Assembly (NCBI GenBank): GCA_030848705.1
Contig: CM061244.1
Span: forward strand, 107,715,111-107,779,110
Origin: Heracleum sosnowskyi
Lineage: Eukaryota; Streptophyta; Magnoliopsida; Apiales; Apiaceae
Length of the DNA stretch: 64,000 nucleotides
Reading direction: 5' to 3'
A program made the translations under genes and the position numbers. The notes below the pieces were generated by a model. It was not told the origin of the DNA and made no database searches. It saw only the letters and a program-made list of their open reading frames with translations. Positions 1 to 11,269 of this stretch are shown here, piece after piece (positions within the stretch are counted from its first letter, which is position 1; every line of letters starts with the position of its first letter).

Positions 1-41
1 GACCGAAAAGTGTAAATGAGCAACAACCGAATAAAACTGAC

Positions 42-3000
42 CTGAACTTTCCCTTCGTATGAGATCAAAGTTCCACCTTTAACATCAGCTAACGTTTTGG
101 GTGTAACCTGCAAGAATATAAAGCATGAGACCTAACAATATTTAAATGTAAAAGAAAAAATATTAAGCATATAAGGATCTCCTTAAAGTACCTCCATGCA
201 GTACTCATTCTTGTTCTGAATCAAGTGATTCAAAATTTCTGTGATGGTTGATTTAAGAAGCACAATAGTTACCTAGGTAAATATATAAACAAAAATTCAA
301 CAGAAACACAGCAAGGATACTTATATCTACAATAGCTCCCAAGTTGTCTGAATTGGCAACAAACACATATTCCTTGCCCTGTCAGCAGAAAAGAGAAAAG
401 TACAATTTAAGCATCACTTAAACACATTATACCACATATGTGAGTTTTTTGTTATCAAAGCTTAAACACTAAATAATGAACTTGGGATATATTTAACCTG
501 AGCCAACAAAGCATCCAACTTGCCGCTATTTAACAAAGCAGGGAACACATCACCATGGCCCGGGGGATACCTTAACACCAAAACAGTGTTGGTGAAATTA
601 AAAATGAACAATCGATGCCAGTCAACCAACAAAGCATGCGAAAGCAAAGAGAGAGCAATTAATATTTATCAGAAAAACAGGACCACAGTCACAAGTTGCA
701 AAATATTATAGAAATTAGAGCTATCTGTGTGGATACAGACCTGACAAAATTTTTTAGAATATGGACAAAGAAGGATTAGACTTGACTACATAGAGATTGA
801 CTACCGAAGGAAAAAATGCAAAGAAAAGCAACGTAAATCACATCATTAAATCTCATCTGTTAAAGCTTAAGAAAGAAAAGAGTAATGATGATGTACTTAC
901 CATCCATCTTTGCCAGAAATTCCTTTGGAAGGAAGTGGCATGAAATCTTCAACAACTAAACGTGGAAACTGGCTCTGTTTAAGTTAACAAAAGAATCGAT
1001 TTAAAAACTGGATTAACAGTTACCCACTAACCAAAGCAATAACCAAAAATAATTTAGTAACCTGGTTGAATGTGTGGATATCAATCTTTGAAGCTGCGTA
1101 TTTTTCAACGATCTACATTTTAAAAGACAGATAGTTGTCAATCCACTTGGAATCAATACATTACAGGAGAAGAATGATTGACGGAGATAAAAGCGATACC
1201 TTTTGTGTATCATCATGTGTGTTGAATGAGTTCATCAGAAGCAGGGGAACATTGCATCCGTACTTGGCATTAAGTGTCTACGCCAGATAAAGAGGTCAAT
1301 ACCGTGTAAAGTTAACTATTTAACAAGTATAAAGTAAAAAATTTACAAGTCCCTATTCCTCAATACCTCAATTTGGATGACAATCAAATCTAGAAATGTT
1401 AAACCATTCCGAACTTCAATTACGGATCTGCACAAAACAAACTCTTGATAAGTATATAGTAAAGAAGCAGCGGGTCAACGTTCATTAATAGCTATGACTG
1501 GATACTAATTATATTTGAGGGTGAGGACCAATTAAGTGTTTCTTTAAAGTTAAAGTAAACATATGTAGTTCTATCATCAGAAAACAATAGAATGACCGAC
1601 AATGAAAAAGAAGTCAAGAACGGGAATACAAGATCAGAGAGAGAGAGAGGGAGAGAGATGCCTAATTGGCGGTGGATAGTGGATACCCCTCTCCTCTTGG
1701 TAAAAAAGAAGGGTCCAAGCCCCAATAAATGCATGTGTTCGTGAATAATTAGACTTTTGCAAATAGAATCTTCAAAAAACAAAATAAAAGTATACCGTTA
1801 CTGCTAAACTGGGAAGAAATTACAACCCTGATAGAAAAGTTTATATAGTGAGTACTACTTTCTTACATTCATTGCATTTCGAAAGATAAGGATTCATATT
1901 GAGAAAACTACTTCCCGTTACAGTGAAACTTTGCAGGTACTCTACATACTAGCATATGCATGACATATATCAACAATTAGCTCTAAAGACACGTCTTTAT
2001 CTCACACAATACTCAAATATGACTAAGATAGTGTTGAGAAGAAGAATTACAGACAAGCTTACCATCATTTCATCATAAATTGTTAGAAATCTAATTAAAC
2101 CTAGCTCACTGTCAGCATAACAGCTCTTAAAGTAAGAATAAATCTTACACAGTATGATTATGGCCATTTTATCAAACATCAAAACCAAAAGACAGCAGAA
2201 ACATATAACAGATTGTACAGTCCCAGAAAACAACACATCTGTTGATATGCATATGAAGTAAGTTCTAGTAAAACCATGAGCATGCTACTATGAAGTCCAG
2301 TGTTATTAAACGCGATATGCGCACTGATGCGCAAAGGCCTCCTGGGTCATAAGCGCAACGCGCAAAGCGAGATGCACGGATTCATCGAAGAAGACAAGTA
2401 AATATTCATATATTCGTGATATATAATGCAAACCATTACAAATTTATAGATAATAAGACATATAATTGCAAAACCAAAATGTCCTATATGATAAAATAAC
2501 CAAATTCATCACATAGACTCAAAGTATATAATAACTTAGTCAAAGTAACAAAGAAATGCCTAGGTAGTTTACTATACTCCATCTACAAAATCCACAATCC
2601 ACAAAATCATCTTCTTCACCATTATGATTCAAATCCTCAACAAAGTCAAGTTCATCCTCATTTTCATATATATATGTGTGTACAAGAATTATACATATAT
2701 ATATATTTCAAGAATCATATACACACACACATATATATGTATGGGTATCATCAGTTTCCATGTGTACATGATATATGTATACACGAATCAGTATATTCAA
2801 GATCAGAAATCTGACACCCGTTCTCGCTCAGTCCCTCCTGTGATGTTTTGTACATATCTGTTGTTGATTGATATAAGTATTTATGGATTTTTTTTACCCT
2901 TTTCTTTTTAAAATTGACCAAGTCAAGCACCCTAGTGAACATTTGATAAAATTGACCAAGTCAAGCACCCTAGTGAACATTTGATATTTAGTGAAGTCGC

Positions 3001-5199
3001 ATCGCATCTCCAAAGAAGCGCTTCGGGTGCGCATCGCATCGCATCTCGCATATGCGCGCTCAGTGTTATTAAAAGCGCGCATATGCGCTCGCATATGCGA
3101 GATGCGATGCGATGCGCACCCGAAGCGCTTCGCTTTGGAGATGCGATGCGACTTCACTAAAGCGAGCGCTTATGTGCGCATTGAGGGCTTAAGCGCAGTG
3201 CGAGAAGCGCAAAAAAAGCGCGCTTTTTATCAAATGTTCACTAGGGTGCTTGACTTGGTCAATTTTAAAAAGAAAAGGTTAAAAAATATCCATAAATACT
3301 TATATCAATCAACAACAGATATGTACAAAAACATATATACACACAAACATCAGAGGAGGGACTGAGCGAGCAATTGTACGACTACGAGAACGGGTGCCAG
3401 ATTTCTGATCTTGAATATACTGATTCGTGTATACATATATTATGTACACATGGAAACTGATGATACCCATACATATATATGTGTGTGTATATATATGATT
3501 CTTGAATATATATATGTATAATTCTTGTACACACATAGATATGAAAATGAGGATGAACTTGACTTTGTTGAGGATTCGAATCATAATGGTGAAGAAGATG
3601 ATTTTGTGGATTGTGGATTCTGTAGATGGAGTATAGTAAACTACCTATGCATTTCTTTGTTACTTTGACTAAGTTATTATATTCTTTGAGTCTATGTGAT
3701 GAATTTGGTTATTTTATCATATAGGACATTTTGGTTTTGCAATTATATGTCTTATTATCTATAAATTTGTAATGGTTTGCATTATATATCACGAATATAT
3801 GAATATTTACTTGTCTTCGATGAATCCGCGCATCTCGCTTTGCGCGTTGCGCTTATGCCCCAGGAGGCCTTTGCGCATCAGTGCGCATATCGCGTTTAAT
3901 AACACTGTGCGCGCTTTTAATAACACTGATGAAGTCATTAATTATTTTTTAATTTGACTTTAACAATTGACCAAGTATAATCTTAGATGCATACTTTGGC
4001 CCAGTGCACCCCATTGTGGTGCCCAGTCCTCCATTAAGCTTCAAGACCACAAGTTTGTCCAGAAGCTTTCTGGTTTCTGCAAGATCTGCAGCAAGCATTT
4101 CACATAAAAGTATCAATATATAAGAATATACTCAACTCCATTGCCTCAACAACCAGAGGTAGATAAAAAATTTACGACACAGATTGTATTAATCAAAACA
4201 GTGAAAAGCCAACAAAAGGATCAATAATTACCTTCAGGCACGGGAGCCATGGTATCATAAGGCACCACCACTTCATCGGTTGGAGTCTGGATCTTGCTCC
4301 ATTCCACATGTTCTGCCTCACCACTTCAAAACAAAACATCCACCAAAAACAAAATTTATCAACATAGCTAGTCGGATTTGTGAAAACTTATTAAAATAAA
4401 TTCCAAATCACTTCTACAATCTTGTGTGTGTGTGTGTATTACTCGATACAAGATTAATAGCATATAGTTCAAAATTCAACTTCCCCTCGCCCTTCAATTC
4501 CTTTATCAGTCAATTATCAAAACCGATAGACAGCAAAACTCATAAAAATTCTGTCCACATATACCACAAGTGTATAAAAATTTACACTGTTAACAAGAGA
4601 CGAGGCGCACACACATATAAGCTAGTGCTCAAATGACAACTTAAATTAAACGAGAACCGTAACAACTATTAATTTATACATGAAAAACCTGTGATTCCGA
4701 CACAGATCAGTAATCACGAATTGTATACAAATCACCGCTTACAGTCACACAAATCCCCATCCACATCACAGTTCTAGCTATACAAATCACCAGTTCTCAT
4801 TTTAAATTGGTTCTCATTCGAGCACGACTCTCTATTTAAATACATAAGAAGTGACAGTTATATAAAAAAACAGAATATCAACTTAAAAAAGTGATTTAAA
4901 CAAAATCAAACAGTTGCTAAAACAAAGAGTAAAATACTTACCTCAAATAACGAGCGACGAGATTGATGAATCCAGATTTTTCATTATCACTGCAAATTAA
5001 CAACTCAGATTCATCAATAAATGTTGCGACAGTTTAATATAAATGAAAAAAAATACAAAATTAAGTGTGTAAGCGTGTGTGTCTGTGTGTGTGTGAGAGA
5101 GAGAGAGAGATGCCTGATCTGAGGGAGTCCAGAGACAGCAGATTGTAGATTTGTGAGCTTCTGAGAATCGGCAGCGCTGAGAGTAGTAGAAGTAGCCAT
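42..5199 (-). CDS. UGP: UDP-glucose pyrophosphorylase (UTP--glucose-1-phosphate uridylyltransferase), first 12 exons, 3' end outside window
   Basis: The enzyme interconverts UTP plus glucose-1-phosphate and UDP-glucose plus pyrophosphate in the cytosol, feeding sucrose, cellulose and glycoside synthesis. Exons in order: 5199-5114, 4989-4942, 4323-4232, 4085-3995, 1427-1367, 1277-1200, 1112-1062, 974-901, 570-498, 378-321, 238-192, 107-42. They total 825 nt (275 codons) with phases that join without a stop. Recognition rests on LNGGLGTTMGCTGPK (nucleotide-binding loop), FNTHDDTQK, PPGHGDVFPALLNSG and VANSDNLGAI. Plant UGPases are about 470 residues, so roughly 60% is present; the last seen exon ends at a GTCAG donor and the gene continues left. 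The start MATSTTL matches the usual short N terminus. Intron 1 has a GC donor; every other donor is GT. Intron 4 carries a 1.6 kb transposon. No lesion is seen in the exons, so the gene looks functional. Confidence 0.95.
2298..3928. mobile_element. hAT-like non-autonomous foldback element in UGP intron 4
   Basis: The element starts CAGTGTTATTAAA and ends TTTAATAACACTG, and is flanked by an exact 8 bp duplication ATGAAGTC (2290-2297 and 3929-3936), the hAT signature. Almost the whole element is one palindrome: the left arm 2298-3059 pairs with about 3081-3906, so the transcript could form a hairpin of about 750 bp. The centre holds another copy of the terminal sequence (about 3060-3080), and the right end has a duplicated terminus (3893-3906 and 3908-3928). 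That suggests a composite of two insertions. The arms are rich in GCGCAT/GATGCG steps. No transposase is present; ORFs here are hairpin shadows. Confidence 0.85.
4990..5113 (-). other. UGP intron 1, GC-AG type
   Basis: Exon 1 ends with codon fragment AG after ATC, and the intron begins GCATCT. The acceptor TTTGCAG at 4990-4996 is followed by TGATAATG. Joining these gives the expected family residues QISDNEKSG with no shift. No GT lies close enough to serve instead. The donor is immediately followed by CT/CA dinucleotide repeats. Confidence 0.85.
5064..5110. repeat. GT/GA microsatellite beside the UGP exon 1 donor
   Basis: On the plus strand a (GT)n run with interruptions passes into (GA)n and ends 3 bp from the splice donor of UGP intron 1. 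Length changes here would alter the distance between donor and downstream intron sequence. It is likely polymorphic between accessions. Confidence 0.8.
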
Positions 5200-5316
5200 G
5201 AGAGATAGATACAGAAATTAAAGAGATGTGTGTGTATATGTATTTGAGAATGGAAGGCTGTCGACTGAATAAAGGTGATGGATAATTTTTGAGAATATGA
5301 TGCGAAATGCTGATGA

Positions 5317-5341
5317 ACACGTGGAGGTGCACCCTATATAC
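5317..5341 (-). promoter_or_regulatory. Putative UGP core promoter (TATA box and G-box)
   Basis: On the minus strand GAGTATATAGGG (TATA at about 5335-5340) lies about 140 bp upstream of the UGP start codon. A CACGTG G-box (5318-5323) lies between it and the likely transcription start near 5305. This would give a 5' leader of roughly 110 nt, which also contains short GT/AG runs. The assignment is by position and consensus only. Confidence 0.5.
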
Positions 5342-5758
5342 TCGCATTGCAATATTGTTTTAAAAAATATTTGTTTTAATACTTTATGTAAATACCTTTG
5401 GAAAGATACTATTTTTTTTTTGCAAAAATTAGGATTTTACCTTATTATGTAATTAAAATGTAACATTCTTAAATATCAAAAAAAATAAAGAAGAAAGTTA
5501 GTAATACAAGTTTGAAAATAAATATTCTTACTAAATTTTGTCAAAAGATAAAACATGTGCCTATGAGCGTATGAATTATCAATAATAACAAAAAAAGAAC
5601 AGAGTAGAAAATTAAATATTTTATTTCGAGAAAACTAAGCTCCAAATGGTCAAAATCGGAGATTGGAAAACAAGCCTAAACAAATCCGCTTACGGTCCTT
5701 TTGTTATTGGTTTTTGACTGGAGAGAACTGAGAAATAGCCAACTGTAACTAATAACTA
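5342..5758. other. Intergenic, no feature seen
   Basis: AT-rich flank upstream of UGP. I see no ORF, repeat or RNA gene; distal regulatory sites could be here but none is recognisable. Confidence 0.5.
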
Positions 5759-5950
5759 CTCCCTCCGTGTTCCAGGTGAATTAAAGTGACGGAGATAGTG
5801 GAGGAAAATAGTGGGTGTAATAGTGTTTTATATTATTATAGAATAGAGATAGCGGAGAAAGTAGGGGTGTAATAGTGTTTTATATTATTAAAAGTTACTA
5901 CTATTTTTGGAATGTATAGAAAGTGTATAAAAATGGCTGGACGGATGGAG
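5759..5950. mobile_element. Stowaway-like MITE (Tc1/mariner type)
   Basis: A 192 bp element with ends CTCCCTCCGT and ACGGATGGAG, flanked on both sides by TA (5757-5758 and 5951-5952). The ends are imperfect inverts of each other and match the well-known Stowaway terminus. The interior is AT-rich and repeats the phrase GTGTAATAGTGTTTTATATTAT twice (unit of about 60 bp). No coding capacity. Confidence 0.85.
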
Positions 5951-5952
5951 TA

Positions 5953-6457
5953 TTATTAGGTGCTGCTACCGAATTTTTAAATCTCAACAAAGTAAGTGTT
6001 GTTGAAAAAGTAAAGTTATTTTATTTTATTTTGGAGTGATAGTGTAGGCTAAATTTATATTATTTTTTACTTGCTTTTCTTTCTATTAAAAACTCCAAAG
6101 TACAAAATAAAAGTGAAAATAATAGTTATTTAACCTTCACTTGTTTTCTTTTTTATTTAAAATTCTGGAGTAAAACGTTTTTACATAATCTCTGCCTGTT
6201 GCATAATATTTTAGCTAAGGTCGGAGATGCTCTAATGATAAGTTAGTTCTTTTTTTTTTTGTAATGCATCTTAAGATACAGCAAGTCAGCAACTATATTG
6301 TTTTTTGAATATATATAAATATAACCAATCAAATCAATTTCACTTATCTAAAAAAATTGGGTAGCCAGTTCATTATTTCTAGCATTACAAGATTGGACAG
6401 GCTTAAGCTGTAATTGATAAGATTACAGTAAGAATATACGATAACCCAACTCTTTTG
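5953..6457. other. Intergenic AT-rich DNA, no gene seen
   Basis: Low-complexity AT-rich sequence with short imperfect inverted repeats (for example around 6010-6180) that may be the remains of an old MITE. Nothing firm can be supported. Confidence 0.4.
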
Positions 6458-6801
6458 GGGTCGTTTGTTTCGCATGCGTAATGATGTTTAAAATGATATT
6501 ATATTATATTTTAAATTAATATTTTATATTATTAAAAAATTAAAAATATTTTATTGTTATAATAACATTTTTTTGTTTATAATTTTTTTTATATATTTAT
6601 ACTATTTTTTTGCATGGAATTAATAAATAATATAAAATTGATACTCATACCCCATTTTCATACCCACATCTCATAGGGTATCAAAAACTCATATATTGAA
6701 GGTTTGAGGTATGGGTTTGAGAATAAAAAAATTTGAAAATATATGAGTTTTGCTATTTCTAAACCATATATGATTCCTGATATCAGCGAACCAAACGATC
6801 C
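6458..6801. mobile_element. MITE with GGGTCGTTTG termini
   Basis: The left end GGGTCGTTTGTTTCGC and the right end GCGAACCAAACGATCC are inverted copies of each other. The interior is AT-rich and partly self-complementary (CATACCC near 6650 against GTATGGG near 6710). The ends recall plant MITEs of the hAT or PIF/Harbinger type, but I could not identify a clear target-site duplication, so the superfamily is left open. Confidence 0.65.
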
Positions 6802-7075
6802 ATTATAAAGTTCCAAGTACCACCAGAAATACTACACCCGAAAGAAATATGTGGTAAAAGTTTACATTGTTGAAAGAAGAAGCATATTCCGGAGGGAATG
6901 AATTTTTAAGAATGTTATCAGTTGATAAAGATGTTTGGGGTGGCCAAATCACACCTCTCTCTGCTCGTCTTTACACCTAATTTTCTGTATCCACACAAAC
7001 AACCAATCCTCAACAGGTAGCAAAGAATATGCTTTTAGTTTCTCAACGCTAACAAGTTGGTAACTGTAATTTCAC
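6802..7075. other. Intergenic, no feature seen
   Basis: Short unique-looking stretch ending in the left copy of the MULE target duplication (7066-7075). Confidence 0.4.
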
Positions 7076-7165
7076 GGGTAAAATGACTATTTGGTCTCAC
7101 TAATAACTTGCAAGTGGTCACGGAGTTAAAAAACTTTCAGTCAAATAATAAAGTACTTAAAAAGT
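7076..7165 (+). repeat. MULE left terminal inverted repeat
   Basis: Matches the inverse of the right end from the outermost GGGTAAAA through CACTAATAACTTGCAAGTGG to GTCACGGAGTTAAAAAA, with a few mismatches and small gaps. Confidence 0.8.
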
Positions 7166-7428
7166 TTCAAGTTGGTCACTCCAGTTAACCCCCGTTAAAT
7201 TACTAACGTTTTGCTGATGTGGACTTGCCTACATGACACAATCCACCCAATGCAACCCCAACATCGTTCAAATCAGCTGCTTTTAACCATCAAAAGCTAA
7301 CATTTAAACACCAAAAGATAGAAAAACCAAAAGATAGCATCTAGCAGGACATATTGTCCCCCACTTACAAATTGTTTAGTTCCCACTAGCAAAATACATT
7401 AACATAAAAAACTTAAAGCTGCCTGCAG

Positions 7429-10400
7429 TTAGTTGCTTTGATTTCTTGGGGCTTTGAAAGCATTGACTGACCTACCTCTCTTCACTGGAATCTTTGGTCT
7501 GCCTCTCCTACAAGTCCCATGTGATGGTGGCCTTGAAGCTGGTGGAGTGCCATTCTGAGCATGTGATTGCTGAACATTAGGTGTAGGCATCTGCATAAAT
7601 TAGGGGCAAAAGATAATTAAATATCATTCATGTGTGATAAACTGAAATGCAATAAACACATTAAATTTAAGTCCTTACAAACTGAAATCTTTGGCTTCTC
7701 CTTGGTGTAGTTGGAGATTGACTTTCCACCTCAATTCTTTGACTCCTTCTAGGTGTGGTAGGTGCTGCATTCATTTCCATCTCAGTCTCCTCCATTAACC
7801 GAGCCTCGCCTGTTTCTTTTTCTGTCTCAGCCCTCTCAATTTCCTCTCTAATTTCAACTTCTTGTTCAGTCATTTGCTTCCTCTTTTGGGCCCTTTTTCT
7901 AGTTGTGTTTTTATCATAATCATCAGATTTATTTGGACATTTGCCTTTCTTATGCCCCTCTGTCTGCAAATTGCACAATGCATCACCATTCTCATCCCAG
8001 ATATTGAACTTTTAGCCCCTTTCTTGATTCTTACCCCTAGCCCCCTCCCACCCTTCCCTTCTCCTCTGCCTCTTAGGCCTCCCTCTCAACTGTTTGACAA
8101 ATGGTGGTGGGAGAATTGTGTCTCCAACAGCATCCTCCCAAAAAGGTCCCCCCCTAAGAACTTCCAAGCATTGAGAATATGTTCTCATAAAAGCTTCTTT
8201 CTTAAACCAACGAGAAACATATTCTACTGGATTCTCTCTCATTTTATGTATAGCACAGATAGCATGAGAGCAAGGGATACCAGATAACTCCCATACTCTA
8301 CATGAACAAGTTTTCTCCTCTAGATTAACACAATATCCAATACCCCTCCATTTCACTTGAAAGTTCTGTCTACCATCCCACAGAACCCTACAATCATTAC
8401 TATCCATAATTGCAAGATCTAATTCCTTTTTAATCTTAGGAAGCACAACACAATCTATTGACTTCATACTATCTCTCTTTTTATGAAGCCGCCCTGAACC
8501 ATAGTTTGGGCTCTAGGGACTTCATCTTTGCAGCATCTCCTTTTGAATGTCTCTCAAGATCTCTCATGGCAGACTTGAATGCCTCAGGATGTGCAGCTGT
8601 AGAAGCTGACCAGAAAGCAATTTTAACTGCTTCACTTGGATGTTTCTTGGTCAAGTTTGAGCTAAGATGTCTAGCACAAAATCGGTGCTCAACAAGTGGA
8701 AGCAATTCCCTAACAGCTTTTTCCAATCCCTGAAAAAAAACATAAACTAGTGTTTAAAAATTAGAAAGGCAATATGCAATTTAATACCTTTTGTTGGTCT
8801 GATATTAGTGTGAATCCAAATCCATCCTTCAAATCAAGATCTTCAATAAGCAACATCAAGAACCATCCCCAGCTAGAGTAAGATTCACTCTCCATAACTG
8901 CCATGGCAATTGGAAACATACTATCATTACCATCTCTGCCTACTGATGACAGCAACTGGCCACCACAAACATTCTTCAAGAAACAACCATCAAGACCAAT
9001 AACTGGCATGCATCCTTCTTTCCACCTCTGTTTTAATTGATCATAGCAGACATAAAACCTCTGAAAGTGTGGAGTATCCTCTTCATTAAGCCTTGTTGTA
9101 GTAATCTTCACTGTATTTTTTGGGCTGCTCCTTAGTATCTCACCTCCAAACCTTCTCACACCTGCATAATGTTTGACCATCTCTTCTTGAACTTAGCTTA
9201 AGGCCCTTTTTCTCACTATACAACATTTAGCTTCACCTACTTCAAGCTTTAATTCTTTCTTAATCTCTTCTTGCATTTCTTTGAGCTTCCAGCTAGGATT
9301 TCTTCTAATCCTGCTACCATACAGCTCTGATAAAAACTTGACAGTCACAAACTTGTTAGTATAGTGATATATACAATTATGTTCAGCATTCAAGGTCCTC
9401 ACCTGCCAACAGTCCTTCTCCTTTAAATATGACAACCACATTTTGAAAGGACATCCTTTAGCACATACTATTTGGATCCTCTGCAAGTCATTCACATTGT
9501 ATCTTAGTGGTCTTCCAATATCAATAGAATAACTCCTAACTGTAGCCTTTACTTGATTTTTATCCCCAAAAATTAGGTCTGGAACCCACTTTATATCCTT
9601 AGCAGATGTGCACATCTTAAATACCTCATTTACCCTTACTTTCTTCTTTTTGGCTTTTGGTTCAGCATATGCAATGCCATCATCTGTGTCGTCATCCTCA
9701 CTGCTATATAACCCATCATCTGTGTCATCATCATCTGATTCTCTATCTTTAAACTTCTGCAAGGCTTCTTTAATTTCTTGGCTCATCTCAATATCTAATG
9801 CTTCTTGTTCTCTCCTCACTTCCTCCCTGATTCTTCTACAATCTGATAAATCTGAGTCACTACCATCCCCAATATCATGTTCAGGATCATCATCCTGAAT
9901 CACTACCATCCCCAAGTCATAATCCTCATCACCTCCAGATTCACTCTGATATTCAGCTCTATCTTCTTCATTCTCACCCATCTCAGATTCATTATTTCCC
10001 CAAACTTGTCAAAACTCTACATTATGTCCAAGTACCCTTCTCTCAATTTCTTTCCAAGCATTAACTTCATCTTCCGGCTCAGGATCACCCCAATCTTCTA
10101 GTTTCCCAGTGTACAAATGTAGCCGTATCACAGAACCCCCACCCAACCTCTTTGCCAGATTAACCAATTCTGGTACTTGATCATCCCTTTCAAGTAATTT
10201 ATACCCATTATCAGGAGTAACTACAACCAATAGAGTGGACCAATAACATCAGAGAACATATCCCTAATATCTTGAACACTTAATTTCTTAATTTTTACAT
10301 TATTTTTAACCAATTTTTTCTTATCTTCGTATTTTTTTATACCAGTATGAGGAGACACAACGAAAGCACCTGCATAATACAAAACAACTCTCAAAGACCT

Positions 10401-10457
10401 GAATTTATACAAACATGTACACACGTAATTAGGGTTTTCCATGCAAACACAGAACAA
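7429..10457 (-). pseudogene. MULE (MuDR-type) transposase, broken
   Basis: Order on the minus strand: N-terminal plant MULE region (10457-10009), acidic linker and MuDR domain (9981-9193), MULE transposase core (9180-8788 with GLDGCFLK and LISDQQK, two of the catalytic Asp), FCARHL segment (8726-8481), SWIM zinc finger CSCRVWELSGIPCSHA (8467-8012), a basic C-terminal tail (7978-7677) and a last exon (7591-7429, acceptor TATGCAG, stop TAA). Clear introns: GTATTAAAT...TTTTCAG near 8787-8727 and GTAAGGAC...ATGCAG near 7676-7592. Lesions: frameshift near 10235, in-frame TGA at 10009-10011, in-frame TAA at 9193-9195, and a frame change at about 8470-8480. At the last site the usual segment between the FCARHL region and the SWIM finger, which should hold the third acidic catalytic residue, is missing. 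Not functional. Confidence 0.85.
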
Positions 10458-10899
10458 AGATATTTAGGGTTACACAGAACGAATATAAGATTACAAAAAA
10501 AATTATGCAAAGCAAACATTCCACAAAAATCGCAGATTAAGAGATAAGTACATAACTTAATCAACGAAGAAAAACAATTAAGAAGAATCAAAGATAAGGA
10601 AGGACAAAACTTACATGACTCGCCGTTGTTCGCCGCTATTCGCCGTCGATTCGCCTCACAACAGTTTGGTTACTTAGTCGTATAATTATAATGGGTTTAA
10701 CGATGTAATTTTCATTTTTCGGGATTTTGGTCGGGTCGGGTTTTAACCCAATACCCATTTGAGGTGGACGCTGACATGTCATGAGTTGGCATCTACTCAA
10801 TAGCTGATGTCAAGAAGATAACGGAGAAATGTTAAAAGTCAAACGTTTTTAACGGATGTGCAAGAAAATTCTGAGTCAGTGATGCGTTTTTAAGTTATG

Positions 10900-10991
10900 T
10901 GTTACTTAGTGATGCGATTGAAAGCTTTTTTAACTTCGTGACCCACTTACAAGTTACTAGTGACTATAGTGACCAAATAGCCCTTTTACCC
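10900..10991 (-). repeat. MULE right terminal inverted repeat
   Basis: Inverse counterpart of 7076-7165. Read on the minus strand it begins GGGTAAAAGGGCTATTTGGTC and continues through ACTTGTAAGTGGGTCACGAAG. Confidence 0.8.
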
Positions 10992-11001
10992 GTAATTTCA
11001 C

Positions 11002-11269
11002 TACATGCTACTTCGTTCGGAAGCCTCCTTTGGCGTATGTGTCACAATAGACTTGGATTTATAACCGAAACATTGAATTATATAGAGATCATTTTTTCTT
11101 TCAAAACATTTAACAATCTTCCCAAAGAAGAAGAAACAATTAGAATAACACCCAAAATTTTGTTACCATATGCTATTTTCAGATTTTGAATAATTATGGT
11201 TCCAAAAAAGAGTATTTCCCGCATAACTCAATTCAAAAATGCCTTGCAAGTGACACATTATCTTTTGTT
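11002..11269. other. Flank of the MULE, no gene seen
   Basis: Short AT-rich sequence after the right MULE target duplication. The open frame at 10899-11189 overlaps the MULE end and shows no protein-like features. Confidence 0.4.

Larger units (their letters stand above)
7076..10991 (-). mobile_element. Mutator-like element (MULE), complete in structure, transposase decayed
   Basis: The element is 3916 bp and begins GGGTAAAATGACTATTTGGTC. Its right end is the near-inverse (GACCAAATAGCCCTTTTACCC read on the plus strand is the same terminus). It is flanked by an identical 10 bp duplication GTAATTTCAC (7066-7075 and 10992-11001). Terminal inverted repeats extend about 90 bp with scattered mismatches. 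It carries one transposase gene on the minus strand with several disabling lesions, so it could move only with a helper. Confidence 0.92.

Noticed and set aside
2624..3584. Several ORFs of 60-124 codons between 2624 and 3584
   Set aside because: They lie in the hairpin arms of the hAT foldback and appear in pairs on both strands as palindrome shadows.
7862..8733. Plus-strand ORFs over the MULE transposase (7862-8287, 8458-8733, 9608-9898)
   Set aside because: Shadows of the minus-strand transposase, whose domains are recognisable.
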